This document shows, piece after piece, positions 5,565 to 12,431 of a stretch of 16,980 nucleotides of DNA (its first letter is position 1; each line of letters begins with the position of its first letter). The DNA is taken from the NCBI GenBank assembly GCA_016708125.1, contig JADJGF010000006.1, positions 1 to 16,980 on the forward strand, written 5' to 3'. Below the pieces are notes generated by a model. The model worked only from the letters and a program-made list of their open reading frames with translations. It was not told the origin of the DNA and ran no database searches. The position numbers and the translations under genes were made by a program. Source of the stretch: Ignavibacteriota bacterium. GTDB taxonomy: Bacteria; Bacteroidota; Ignavibacteria; Ignavibacteriales; Melioribacteraceae.

Positions 5565-5578
5565 AAAGGGAAATGAAC

Positions 5579-7756
5579 ATGGAAGAAATCACGAAACAGC
5601 AGCAAGTGTTGGTAGAGTCGTATGAGTTGTTCTTTAACTTGCGCGCATTGAAGGCCAGTGATCCGTCCAATGGACGAGCCTGGGCGATTGCAGCAACAAA
5701 GGCTGAAGAGTTGTATGCTTGGATTTGTTACGTGCAAATGCCGGGTAAACACGCAAAGAACAAGGGATACATCGATTTATCCCCTGACGAATGGAATATA
5801 GTCACCGCGCAGAAGGTGGTAGAAGACTTCTGGTTTCGTAATCCCAAAGGCTGGTGGAGCGGGCCGGACGGAATGGGGCTGCACCCGACTCTTGGCGTCG
5901 AAGTCCCATATCTGCACTACCCAGGCATTAGAGATGCGATGGTGGCTGCTGGCGTAGAGGAACCTTACCTGCCTGCGGCAGATTGGTTGCTGGCTGAATA
6001 TGTGCATGAAAGTCAAATGCCTCGTTGCGTGCCAACGGCTATTAACGGCTTCATCGAGCTATACTTTGGGACGCACTACACCCTCTTTGGACACCAGCTT
6101 GGCATGTACTACTCCCCCCAGCGCTACAACATCGTAGTCGGCGGGCGTGGAGCCGGGAAAACCATACCCATGGCTATTATGATGATGGTATGGACTGCAT
6201 TGCATCCTGGCGAGCCGTGGTTGCATGTTGCGCTGTCACTGGATCAGGCCAAGAAGGCGTATAACGCCATTTTGGATATGGCGGCGCGTCGGCACTATCG
6301 CAGTGATGGTACAATGACGGCTCGCAGCTTTGCAGAGGTGTTCATCCAGGACAAGCGCGAGTTTCCCCAGACAGACATCTACTTTAGACCTTGGGACGAG
6401 CATGACGGTGGTGAAATAGCGGGAAAGCAGCAAGCGGGCAATACGATCATGTTTCGCAGCCTAGGCGATGAAGATCTGGAACGGTTGCGCTCTACCGAAG
6501 CGGGAGAGGGATCGGGGGACGAGATCCTGCGTGAAGTACACGACTCCAAGACTGTCAACCATATCAGGGGGTGCCTGCGCGGCCTTAACCCCTGGCTAAT
6601 GGCGCATCTTCCGCAAAAGCATCGGCAGCGTATCAATGAGCTTCAGCAGATGATTGGTATTGGAAACGTTACCGGCAACGATGAGCTTGTTGAGCGTTGC
6701 GAGAATGAGCTTCTCGACTTCAAGGTGGGGCGCATGAAGCGCTTCTATGCTATTGGCAATGCGGGAGAGCCGGATTGGGTGTGGGAAGTCATGGACATGG
6801 CGGAGGAAAAGCCCCACTACGCCTGGTTCATCCAGGTCAGCATGTACGACAACATCCGTCTCTCGCCAGAGGACAGAGCAGCGCTGGAAGAGGCGTGGGG
6901 TACAGATCCCGAAGCGCGGCAGGTGGAATTGTTGGGCCGGCGTCCATTGGGCCTGGGTACCGAGATCGATCCACAATTGCTGATGAGCGCGGTACGTGGG
7001 GAGCGACATGGGGAGTTGTCGGAATTGGGCGGTAGGATTATCCAAGAGCATCCCGCACACGGCATTATCCATTACGTGAAACTGCCCACACAGGGCCATT
7101 TCCATGTAATCGCCGGTGATCCTGGTAAAGACAAGCTGCCTCGCCGTAATTCTTGGTGCGTGATGGTAGTGGACATCACGGCCAACCCCGCTGAGGTTGT
7201 CTTCTTCCAGATGGGCAACTTGAACGCGCGTAGCAAGACATATGTGCCGTACACCAACGCGTACAAATTTGCTGCGCAAACCTACCCCGTTGTATCGCCC
7301 GCCGACATGATCTACGACAACGGGGGCCAGCAGTCGGGTATGCATGAAGTCCTGCTGGGCTCGCTCAAAGAGAAAAGTCCGACTGTTGACGAGGAACTTG
7401 AAAGGGACGGCTTTGATGTGTTTGGCAATCCCTACGATATGACAAACAGCATGAAGCATACTGCTGCTAACTGGTTGATTGACTTGCTGCGCAAGGGGGC
7501 TTTAATCATGCCGGAGTTGCGTATTCTTGTGCGGCAAACGTCAAACTGGTCGCTGCCCGACAAGAAGATTGCGCAAGACTCGACCATGACGCTGTTTATG
7601 CTGGTGTATCGCATGTACTACATCATCTCTGATCGTAGCCTGGGCTACGGAATAGAGCAAGAGCCGTCCTCTCCATGGAATGGGGATGGCAATAGCGGTT
7701 GGCAGATGCCGGATGATGCTGGCGTCTTGTACAATGTGTCTAAGGAGTCCTTATGA
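5579..7756 (+). CDS. terL: Terminase large subunit
   Basis: The terminase large subunit is the ATPase-nuclease motor that cuts concatemeric phage DNA and drives it into the prohead through the portal. From the ATG at 5579 (AAAGGG 8 bases upstream; ATG 5573 is an alternative) it is 725 residues. The first 180 residues are an unusually long N-terminal region. Walker A is GGRGAGKT (188-195). The C-terminal RNase H-like nuclease domain shows a first acidic residue at D514 in VIAGDPGKD and a second at D580 in MIYDNGGQQSG. The reading frame stays open upstream to 5228, but that region looks like a separate HNH-like protein. The stop overlaps the next gene by ATGA. No small terminase subunit is recognisable next to it. 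Confidence 0.9.
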   Translation: MEEITKQQQVLVESYELFFNLRALKASDPSNGRAWAIAATKAEELYAWICYVQMPGKHAKNKGYIDLSPDEWNIVTAQKVVEDFWFRNPKGWWSGPDGMGLHPTLGVEVPYLHYPGIRDAMVAAGVEEPYLPAADWLLAEYVHESQMPRCVPTAINGFIELYFGTHYTLFGHQLGMYYSPQRYNIVVGGRGAGKTIPMAIMMMVWTALHPGEPWLHVALSLDQAKKAYNAILDMAARRHYRSDGTMTARSFAEVFIQDKREFPQTDIYFRPWDEHDGGEIAGKQQAGNTIMFRSLGDEDLERLRSTEAGEGSGDEILREVHDSKTVNHIRGCLRGLNPWLMAHLPQKHRQRINELQQMIGIGNVTGNDELVERCENELLDFKVGRMKRFYAIGNAGEPDWVWEVMDMAEEKPHYAWFIQVSMYDNIRLSPEDRAALEEAWGTDPEARQVELLGRRPLGLGTEIDPQLLMSAVRGERHGELSELGGRIIQEHPAHGIIHYVKLPTQGHFHVIAGDPGKDKLPRRNSWCVMVVDITANPAEVVFFQMGNLNARSKTYVPYTNAYKFAAQTYPVVSPADMIYDNGGQQSGMHEVLLGSLKEKSPTVDEELERDGFDVFGNPYDMTNSMKHTAANWLIDLLRKGALIMPELRILVRQTSNWSLPDKKIAQDSTMTLFMLVYRMYYIISDRSLGYGIEQEPSSPWNGDGNSGWQMPDDAGVLYNVSKESL
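7634..7649. repeat. Degenerate copy of the GTAGCC palindrome inside terL
   Basis: CGTAGCC (7634-7640) and GGCTACG (7643-7649) form 7-base arms around TG. They resemble the 17-base palindrome found at 853 and 11671 but sit within the terL coding sequence (DRSLGYG), so the match could be chance. Confidence 0.3.
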
Positions 7757-8016
7757 GAGATTTCTTTGTTACAATTCCTGATAGGATCAAGATTCTTGTG
7801 TATGCTATCCTGGGCAGGATCGATGCATTTCTTCTGCGCCAGATTGATCGTTTCCTGCAAAAACGCGGCGAAGAGCGCGTTTCGACGCTTTTTACCTTCG
7901 AGGAATTGCCCATTCTCTATGATTTTGATCGATTGCCGTACTTGCGCGGCGATTTTGATGCCGATTTCATGAGTTTCACTGAAAACCTTGCACTCGCAGG
8001 GGAGGATGTGGTATAA
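7753..8016 (+). CDS. Small hypothetical protein after terL
   Basis: An 87-residue protein whose ATG overlaps the terL stop by ATGA; AAGGAG 5-6 bases upstream gives a strong ribosome site. The N-terminal 35 residues (IPDRIKILVYAILGRIDAFLLRQIDRFLQK) form a long hydrophobic-amphipathic helix, perhaps membrane- or protein-binding. The C-terminal half is rich in Phe and Asp (FTFEELPILYDFDRLPYLRGDFDADF). I recognise no family. Its place between terL and portal suggests a role in head assembly or packaging, but this is only a positional guess. Confidence 0.65.
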   Translation: MRDFFVTIPDRIKILVYAILGRIDAFLLRQIDRFLQKRGEERVSTLFTFEELPILYDFDRLPYLRGDFDADFMSFTENLALAGEDVV

Positions 8017-8198
8017 TGCCTAGTGTCGGAACGCATGTACGTCTTCCGCTTAGCGCAGAGATGACGACAATGCTTCTAAAGGCCCTCCAAGATACGATTG
8101 CAGAGGGCTATGGAACGGTAGAGATCTGCATCACGCCACAGGCTGTGAAGATCGCTCAGAAGAGCGAACAGAGATTTACCTGGAAAACACAAAACTGA
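8016..8198 (+). CDS. Small hypothetical protein
   Basis: A 60-residue protein. Its ATG shares a base with the preceding stop (TAATG), and GGGGAGG lies about 9 bases upstream. The sequence suggests an alpha-beta fold: LPLSAEMTTMLLKALQDTIAEG is a helix, followed by the strand TVEICITPQAVKI. The start PSVGTHVRLPLS resembles short DNA-binding-type or antitoxin-like N-termini, but no signature residues confirm this. It is the last gene before the terminator at 8220-8260, so it closes the terL transcription unit. Function is unknown. Confidence 0.6.
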   Translation: MPSVGTHVRLPLSAEMTTMLLKALQDTIAEGYGTVEICITPQAVKIAQKSEQRFTWKTQN

Positions 8199-8219
8199 TA
8201 CCGTAAGCTGCCTTGCTCG

Positions 8220-8260
8220 GCGCAAGATGCTGGTAAATCCAGTGTCTTGCGCTTTTTTTT
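8220..8260 (+). terminator. Strong intrinsic terminator before portal gene
   Basis: GCGCAAGA (8220-8227) pairs with TCTTGCGC (8245-8252), and inside this CTGG (8230-8233) pairs with CCAG (8239-8242) around the loop TAAAT. The two TG/TG steps between can form G-U wobbles, giving a nearly continuous 14-bp RNA stem. Eight T residues follow directly (8253-8260). This ends the terL unit just 5 bases before the portal ATG at 8266. Confidence 0.9.
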
Positions 8261-8265
8261 ACTCA

Positions 8266-9837
8266 ATGTCTTACTATCCGTCATCGTTGGCTGCACAACC
8301 GCCCATGGAATATACGGGATACCTACAAGGTATGTGGGCATCTCAGCTTACGCGTTATGCGTCCAACTGGCAATTGTACAATGGTGAGACGTGGCTAGAG
8401 CTTGAAGCAGGGACGGATGGGCAGGCACCGCGCAGAAAGTATCGATTGGGCGTCAATGACATCTCTTTGGCCTGCAATATGCACGCCCAACTGCTATTTG
8501 GCGAGGTGCGGGACAACTCGGAACCGCTCATTCAGCAAAAAGTAGCGCCCAGACGCGGTTTTGAAGTACCGAATGGCATCATTTCGGCTGCACAGGACTA
8601 TTTAGATGAGCTTTGGATGGAAAGCGAAGCTCGAAAAGTCCAATTTCTCGCCGGATTGTCGTCTCAGGTGACTGGTGGCGTCTATTGGAGGATTCGATAC
8701 GCACTTGAAAACGAAAATCCCTTTGATCTTTTCCCCTTCAAGTTCGAGATGGTTCATTCTGACTATGTTTTCCCCGTTTTCACGCCAGGATCGACTACAT
8801 TTAGCGAGATTTTTGTTCGCTACATGATCCCAAGGGAAGCGGCCAGGTCGGAATGGGGACAGTGGAGCGGTGATTGGCCGGAGTTGGTGGAGTACAGAGA
8901 GCATTGGACGGCTGCTAGAGGGGGGAACGCGGGGACTCTTTCTATCACTGTTGGGGTTGAGGGAAAGAGGCTCACGATCAAGGCGGAGAAGAACCCGTTT
9001 GGCTTCTTACCGTTTGTCTATATACCGCATGTTGCGTCAAACGGGTTCTTTGGGGTGCCTTTGGCAGAGTGGGTTGGTGGTGTAGATCTGGCGTATGAGT
9101 ACAATGCCCGCCTCGCCAACATTGGCGATATCTTGCACCAGAATAGCTATCCGTTCGGGGTGCTCAAGAACCATCCTACGGGTAAGCTGAAGCTGCCATT
9201 TCGCTTGTGGAGGGGTGGGCCAGCGGTTGTGGACTTGGGGCCGGGAATGCCTGATGGCAAAGCACCAGAAATGGACTGGTACAGCCCATCGGACGTGACT
9301 AGCGGGGCGATGAATTACATTGACAGTCTCAAGAAAGAATTGCGCATGGCGATGGCAATTCCACCAGTGGCAGTGGGAGAGGACGAAGGAAGTCAACGCA
9401 GCTCGCTAACGCTCATTACCCGCATGTTCCCTGTCAAGAGCCATATCCTCACCGAGCGATGGCTGTGGACGCCAGCATTTGAGAAGCTGAACCGGATGGC
9501 CTTGCAGATGGCTATTCTCAAGCAGGTTGGTAAGCTCGATGGCTTGGACGTGTCCAAGATTGCAATCACTCCAGCATGGGCACCCATGCTGCCTAGAGAT
9601 CGGACAGAGTTGGTAAATGAGTTGGTGCAGCGCCAGGGTGTTGGGCATATTCATCCGATGGACGCGTTAGAGAAGTACGAAGACATTCCAACTGGCGAGA
9701 TTGAAGAAACCTTCAAGCGCATTCAAGAATTCGAGGAATGGAAGGCTGAGCTTAACAAGCCGCCAGAGACGCCAGAAGGTATTCCAGCTAGCAAACCAAA
9801 AGAAGCCGCAAAGGCTAAGGAAGAGAAAGACGAATGA
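8266..9837 (+). CDS. Portal protein
   Basis: Portal proteins form the dodecameric ring at one capsid vertex through which DNA is packaged and to which terminase and the tail attach. From Met 8266 this is 523 residues, a usual size. The ATG at 8227 lies inside the terminator stem and is rejected; ATGs at 8305 and 8332 are other options. No start has a good Shine-Dalgarno. Features fitting SPP1 gp6/HK97-type portals are the aromatic-rich N-terminal part, GVPLAEWVGGVDLAYEYNAR near the middle (typical of the stem and clip helices), GEDEGSQRSSLTL, and an acidic, Lys-rich C-terminal tail (PKEAAKAKEEKDE). It stands between terL and scaffold/capsid, as expected. The identification is based on pattern and position. 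Confidence 0.85.
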   Translation: MSYYPSSLAAQPPMEYTGYLQGMWASQLTRYASNWQLYNGETWLELEAGTDGQAPRRKYRLGVNDISLACNMHAQLLFGEVRDNSEPLIQQKVAPRRGFEVPNGIISAAQDYLDELWMESEARKVQFLAGLSSQVTGGVYWRIRYALENENPFDLFPFKFEMVHSDYVFPVFTPGSTTFSEIFVRYMIPREAARSEWGQWSGDWPELVEYREHWTAARGGNAGTLSITVGVEGKRLTIKAEKNPFGFLPFVYIPHVASNGFFGVPLAEWVGGVDLAYEYNARLANIGDILHQNSYPFGVLKNHPTGKLKLPFRLWRGGPAVVDLGPGMPDGKAPEMDWYSPSDVTSGAMNYIDSLKKELRMAMAIPPVAVGEDEGSQRSSLTLITRMFPVKSHILTERWLWTPAFEKLNRMALQMAILKQVGKLDGLDVSKIAITPAWAPMLPRDRTELVNELVQRQGVGHIHPMDALEKYEDIPTGEIEETFKRIQEFEEWKAELNKPPETPEGIPASKPKEAAKAKEEKDE

Positions 9838-10154
9838 CTAACGAAGTAAAAATGTCTCCAATTGAAACAATCATGAAGATGGTTGAAGCAGATACGGAAG
9901 AGGCCGCTATTACGGCGGTGTGGAACCTGAAAGAGAATGCATCGCAACTGGAGTTGTTGCTGAACTCGTTGACTGTCGTGCCTGTTGTTATGGCGCATGG
10001 GCAACCATTGTTTGTGCAATTGCCGCCTAGTGTGCCGCAGGAGCAGTACACGCCTACAATGCTTGAGTCCGTGCGTGATGCATTGGTTGAGGCGTCTGTG
10101 TATCTGCGTAGCCCGCTGATGCGCAGTCGGGCAAGAGTAAAATCAGAGGACTAG
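9834..10154 (+). CDS. Hypothetical helical protein
   Basis: A 106-residue protein coupled to the portal gene by an ATGA overlap, with an AAGGAAG-like site upstream. The N-terminal half is an acidic helix (IETIMKMVEADTEEAAITAV), with a hydrophobic middle (LTVVPVVMAHGQPLFVQLPP) that reads as a beta hairpin, then a helix ending in a basic tail (RSRARVKSED). I recognise no family. Small genes here often encode capsid-associated or regulatory proteins, but there is no specific evidence. Confidence 0.6.
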   Translation: MTNEVKMSPIETIMKMVEADTEEAAITAVWNLKENASQLELLLNSLTVVPVVMAHGQPLFVQLPPSVPQEQYTPTMLESVRDALVEASVYLRSPLMRSRARVKSED

Positions 10155-10159
10155 AGTCC

Positions 10160-10429
10160 ATGGTGACTGAAGATGCTGCGTATCGGTGTTTAGCCAGTGC
10201 AATCATCTTGAGAGCCGTGAGGGATGTGGGATCTACCGACAAGACATACGGCGAGGACGCAATGGAGTATCTCTTGTCGGATCAATGTAAATGTTTGATG
10301 GCGCTCCTGGGTCGGGAGTGGAAGATAACCAAATCAGATGTAATGACTGCCGAGAAGCATTTGAGGATTAGGGTCTCGAAACATGCTGGCAGCAAGGAGA
10401 GACGGGAATGGCACTTAGCCGAACTGTAG
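10160..10429 (+). CDS. Small helical phage protein
   Basis: An 89-residue all-helical protein. The core reads AYRCLASAIILRAVRDVG, then GEDAMEYLLSDQCKCLMALL, then a basic C-terminal helix. This pattern (AIxxRAVxD, DAxxYLxSD, xLxGxxW) recurs in short uncharacterised phage proteins found near portal or early genes, so I recognise a family shape but no function. The ATG at 10160 lies 6 bases after the previous stop; a GAGG-like sequence is upstream. The end overlaps the next gene by 22 bases. Confidence 0.6.
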   Translation: MVTEDAAYRCLASAIILRAVRDVGSTDKTYGEDAMEYLLSDQCKCLMALLGREWKITKSDVMTAEKHLRIRVSKHAGSKERREWHLAEL

Positions 10430-10770
10430 TTGAAAGCTCTGAGACGATTTTGTATACGGACACGACTGCAAAAGACTTGTTCTTGCTGCCGGTCGGAGCC
10501 GTGCCGCTGTTTGCATCCGTGCACGTTAAGACTGCCTTCAATGGTAGCGGGACTAACTTACTGAGCATTGGCAAGCCTGGAAGTGCTGCGTACTACGCTT
10601 CTGGCGTATCGTTGGCCGAGACTGGCGCATTGCTGATTGCGCTCAACGAGTCGGATACGTTGGCGACCCGTCAGGGTATTATTGCAACGTTTACCGACTC
10701 CGCTAGTAATGCAACTGCTGGCCGTGCGATTGTGCGCATCGTCTACTCGACGCCTTTCAAGCCTGTATAA
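10408..10770 (+). CDS. Beta-rich structural protein, copy 1 (capsid decoration or fibre-like)
   Basis: A 120-residue protein, low in charge and rich in Ser, Thr, Ala and Gly, as in virion surface domains. The central motif SVHVKTAFNGSGTNLLSIG and the C-terminal strand AGRAIVRIVYSTP match in order the protein encoded at 11266 (VIHTVKTAFGGSATIDVG ... GTGQLIVGML), so the two are diverged paralogues. Such beta-sandwich proteins near scaffold/capsid genes often decorate the head or form head fibres; I infer this from context, not from a named motif. The ATG at 10408 has AAGGAG 8-9 bases upstream, inside the end of the previous gene. Confidence 0.65.
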   Translation: MALSRTVVESSETILYTDTTAKDLFLLPVGAVPLFASVHVKTAFNGSGTNLLSIGKPGSAAYYASGVSLAETGALLIALNESDTLATRQGIIATFTDSASNATAGRAIVRIVYSTPFKPV

Positions 10771-11021
10771 TGCCTACTTACACGTACATGTGCGATGGTG
10801 AGTGCAGAGAGCGGCGGGATGTTTGGCACGAGATGTCAAATGTTCCTACCGTAATCTGCACTGCTTGTGGGGGGAAGATGCGTAAGGATGCGGGGGCGTC
10901 TTTCCCGCATGTGTCGCTGAAGTGGCATAAGGATCAGGGGATTGGCGAAAAGCTCGTCCTACAGTCAACCAGACGGAGAACGGGCAATGGCGTTACCGGA
11001 GGCATTGCTCAGCCCGGGTGA
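10770..11021 (+). CDS. FmdB-type zinc ribbon protein
   Basis: An 83-residue protein that starts MPTYTYMCDGEC, the opening of FmdB-family zinc ribbon proteins. The zinc ligands are C8-x3-C12 and C30-x2-C33 (VICTACGGKM); the first pair has one residue more than the usual CxxC. The WHEMSNVP segment between them also fits the family. The C-terminus is basic and disordered (STRRRTGNG). Phage copies of this family occur often beside structural genes and have no proven function. It starts by a TAATG junction with the previous gene. Confidence 0.75.
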   Translation: MPTYTYMCDGECRERRDVWHEMSNVPTVICTACGGKMRKDAGASFPHVSLKWHKDQGIGEKLVLQSTRRRTGNGVTGGIAQPG

Positions 11022-11253
11022 TGATGGATACGAAACGCTTTATGAGGCGTGGGAGGCTGACGGTAGAGCCGTACAGCTAATCAATCATCAAGAGGGTTGG
11101 GTATATCGAGTTCATACACCAGACGCAGTGGATAGGCGACCTGTCTTTGCGCTAGAGTGTTCATCCGCCGATTTGTCGGTGGTTATGGGAACCAAACTTC
11201 AATCATGGGGGAGACGGGGATCTCTGCCGATTGAAGATGTAAATCCAAGTTAA
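10987..11253 (+). CDS. Hypothetical protein
   Basis: An 88-residue protein from the ATG at 10987, with GGAGAA 6-9 bases upstream and a 35-base overlap with the FmdB-like gene. A TTG at 10942 is open in frame but has no ribosome site. The sequence has an acidic N-terminal part (SPGDDGYETLYEAWEADG), a beta-like middle (GWVYRVHTPDAV) and a basic Gly-rich C-terminus (SWGRRGSLP). No family recognised. Placement between the two paralogous beta-rich structural genes suggests a virion or assembly role at most. Confidence 0.55.
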   Translation: MALPEALLSPGDDGYETLYEAWEADGRAVQLINHQEGWVYRVHTPDAVDRRPVFALECSSADLSVVMGTKLQSWGRRGSLPIEDVNPS

Positions 11254-11265
11254 GGGAGAAGAACA

Positions 11266-11670
11266 ATGGGAAACGGGATGTACACCAGTTACACGACTCA
11301 GGTCGATCCGACGCGCAATCCTAGCGATGGCGAGTCGTATGCGCCCTTCTACGAGTTTGTGAACTACGTCAACGCGGATGACACCGCAACCTATTACGGG
11401 ATGGCGACTACCGCTAATCCTGTGACTGTGATCGAGGTTATCCACACTGTCAAGACTGCCTTCGGCGGCAGCGCAACCATCGACGTGGGCGACGGCACCA
11501 CGGCTGATCTGTGGATCGCCAACACCGGGATTGACGAGAATACGGCTGGCAATTCAGTTAGAGCAACCGTGTGTAAGCGCTACACTGCGCCCTTCCAGGT
11601 GAAGGTAACGCTGGGCGGGACTCGCACTGGCGGCACCGGCCAACTGATTGTCGGTATGCTGCGGGAATAA
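11266..11670 (+). CDS. Beta-rich structural protein, copy 2 (paralogue of 10408 gene)
   Basis: A 134-residue protein with GGAGAA ahead of the ATG at 11266. It is Gly/Thr/Asp-rich. VIEVIHTVKTAFGGSATIDVG, then a loop, then GGTRTGGTGQLIVGML, matches the architecture of the protein at 10408. The longer N-terminus (VDPTRNPSDGESYAPFYEF) is unique. A head-decoration or fibre-like role is inferred from composition and position just before the scaffold. The stop TAA is followed at once by the 17-base palindrome. Confidence 0.65.
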   Translation: MGNGMYTSYTTQVDPTRNPSDGESYAPFYEFVNYVNADDTATYYGMATTANPVTVIEVIHTVKTAFGGSATIDVGDGTTADLWIANTGIDENTAGNSVRATVCKRYTAPFQVKVTLGGTRTGGTGQLIVGMLRE

Positions 11671-11687
11671 TCGTAGCCCGGCTACGA
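11671..11687. repeat. 17-base palindrome TCGTAGCCCGGCTACGA, copy 2
   Basis: Identical to the sequence at 853-869. It lies immediately after the stop of the 11266 gene and 35 bases before the scaffold start, in a 51-base gap. It can fold into a short GC hairpin; there is no T run after it. A processing or transcript-stability element is possible. Confidence 0.7.
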
Positions 11688-11721
11688 AACTAACGAACGA
11701 ATACAAGGGAGAGAAACCATC

Positions 11722-12414
11722 ATGCCACCGGACGTGACCATACATGATGACCTGGCCGGAAATGACCAGGCCGGTAGTGGGGGCCAAACCGATGCAACTG
11801 ATTGGAAGGCAAAGTACGCAGGGCTGCAAGGCAAAATTTTGGGCATTCAGACGCAACTTGTCGATGCTCAATCAGCGCTAAGCGCCGAGCGTACTGCTTG
11901 GAACAGTGAGCGTGAGCAGATCACTGGGCAAGCCAGTCTACTTCAAGCATCGCTAGAAGCTGCACAGGCCCAGCTTACTGATTTGAGCACCAAGTGGGAA
12001 GGGGCAAACGCCCAGAAAGAAACGCTGGCGCAGCAAGTAGAGCGCCAAAATGTGATGCTGAAGCATCCTGGCTTGATCTCTGACCCGATTATGAAGCTGG
12101 TTCAGAGTTCAACCATGTCTGCTGCTGATCTTGAGGAGGCGCTTGGCGCATTGTCTCAAGGACAGAAGCAGATAGTTACGCAGGCGTTCCAGGAAGCGCA
12201 ATCAGGCGCAACGCAACCCGTTGGCGCTGGCGCCGCTGGGACTGGCAGCACGAAGCAGGAATTGAAAGCGGCGGCTTGGCAAGCGTCTGTATCGGCCATG
12301 CAAAAAGGCGATATGGCTACCTACCGGACGGAATATGCGAAGTATCTCGCCCTGGCCGATGAAAGCGGCAATAAGCTCGCTACACCTGCTGTGTTGTCAT
12401 CGAACCCAATTTGA
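11722..12414 (+). CDS. Probable head scaffolding protein
   Basis: Scaffolding proteins direct prohead assembly and then leave. This 230-residue protein sits directly before the major capsid gene and has the usual make-up: a disordered acidic, Gly-rich N-terminus, a long coiled coil at about residues 25-105 (for example LVDAQSALSAERTAWNSERE), and a helical, Ala/Gln-rich C-terminal half. There is no protease signature, so it appears to be scaffold only. The start has GGGAGAG upstream. The identification rests on position and coiled-coil composition; scaffold sequences are too variable for motif proof. Confidence 0.75.
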   Translation: MPPDVTIHDDLAGNDQAGSGGQTDATDWKAKYAGLQGKILGIQTQLVDAQSALSAERTAWNSEREQITGQASLLQASLEAAQAQLTDLSTKWEGANAQKETLAQQVERQNVMLKHPGLISDPIMKLVQSSTMSAADLEEALGALSQGQKQIVTQAFQEAQSGATQPVGAGAAGTGSTKQELKAAAWQASVSAMQKGDMATYRTEYAKYLALADESGNKLATPAVLSSNPI

Positions 12415-12431
12415 AATAGGAGAAACATCCG

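Noticed and set aside
5321..5578. TerL beginning at TTG 5321 (811 residues)
   Set aside because: The TTG has no proper ribosome site, and the first 86 residues look like a different protein. The ATG at 5579 with AAAGGG 8 bases upstream is a better start.
6596..7459. 287-codon open frame on the minus strand
   Set aside because: It lies wholly inside terL and has no ribosome site or domain; antisense shadow.
8227..8265. Portal start at ATG 8227
   Set aside because: The ATG lies within the terminator stem and the added 13 residues would be encoded by the hairpin and T run.
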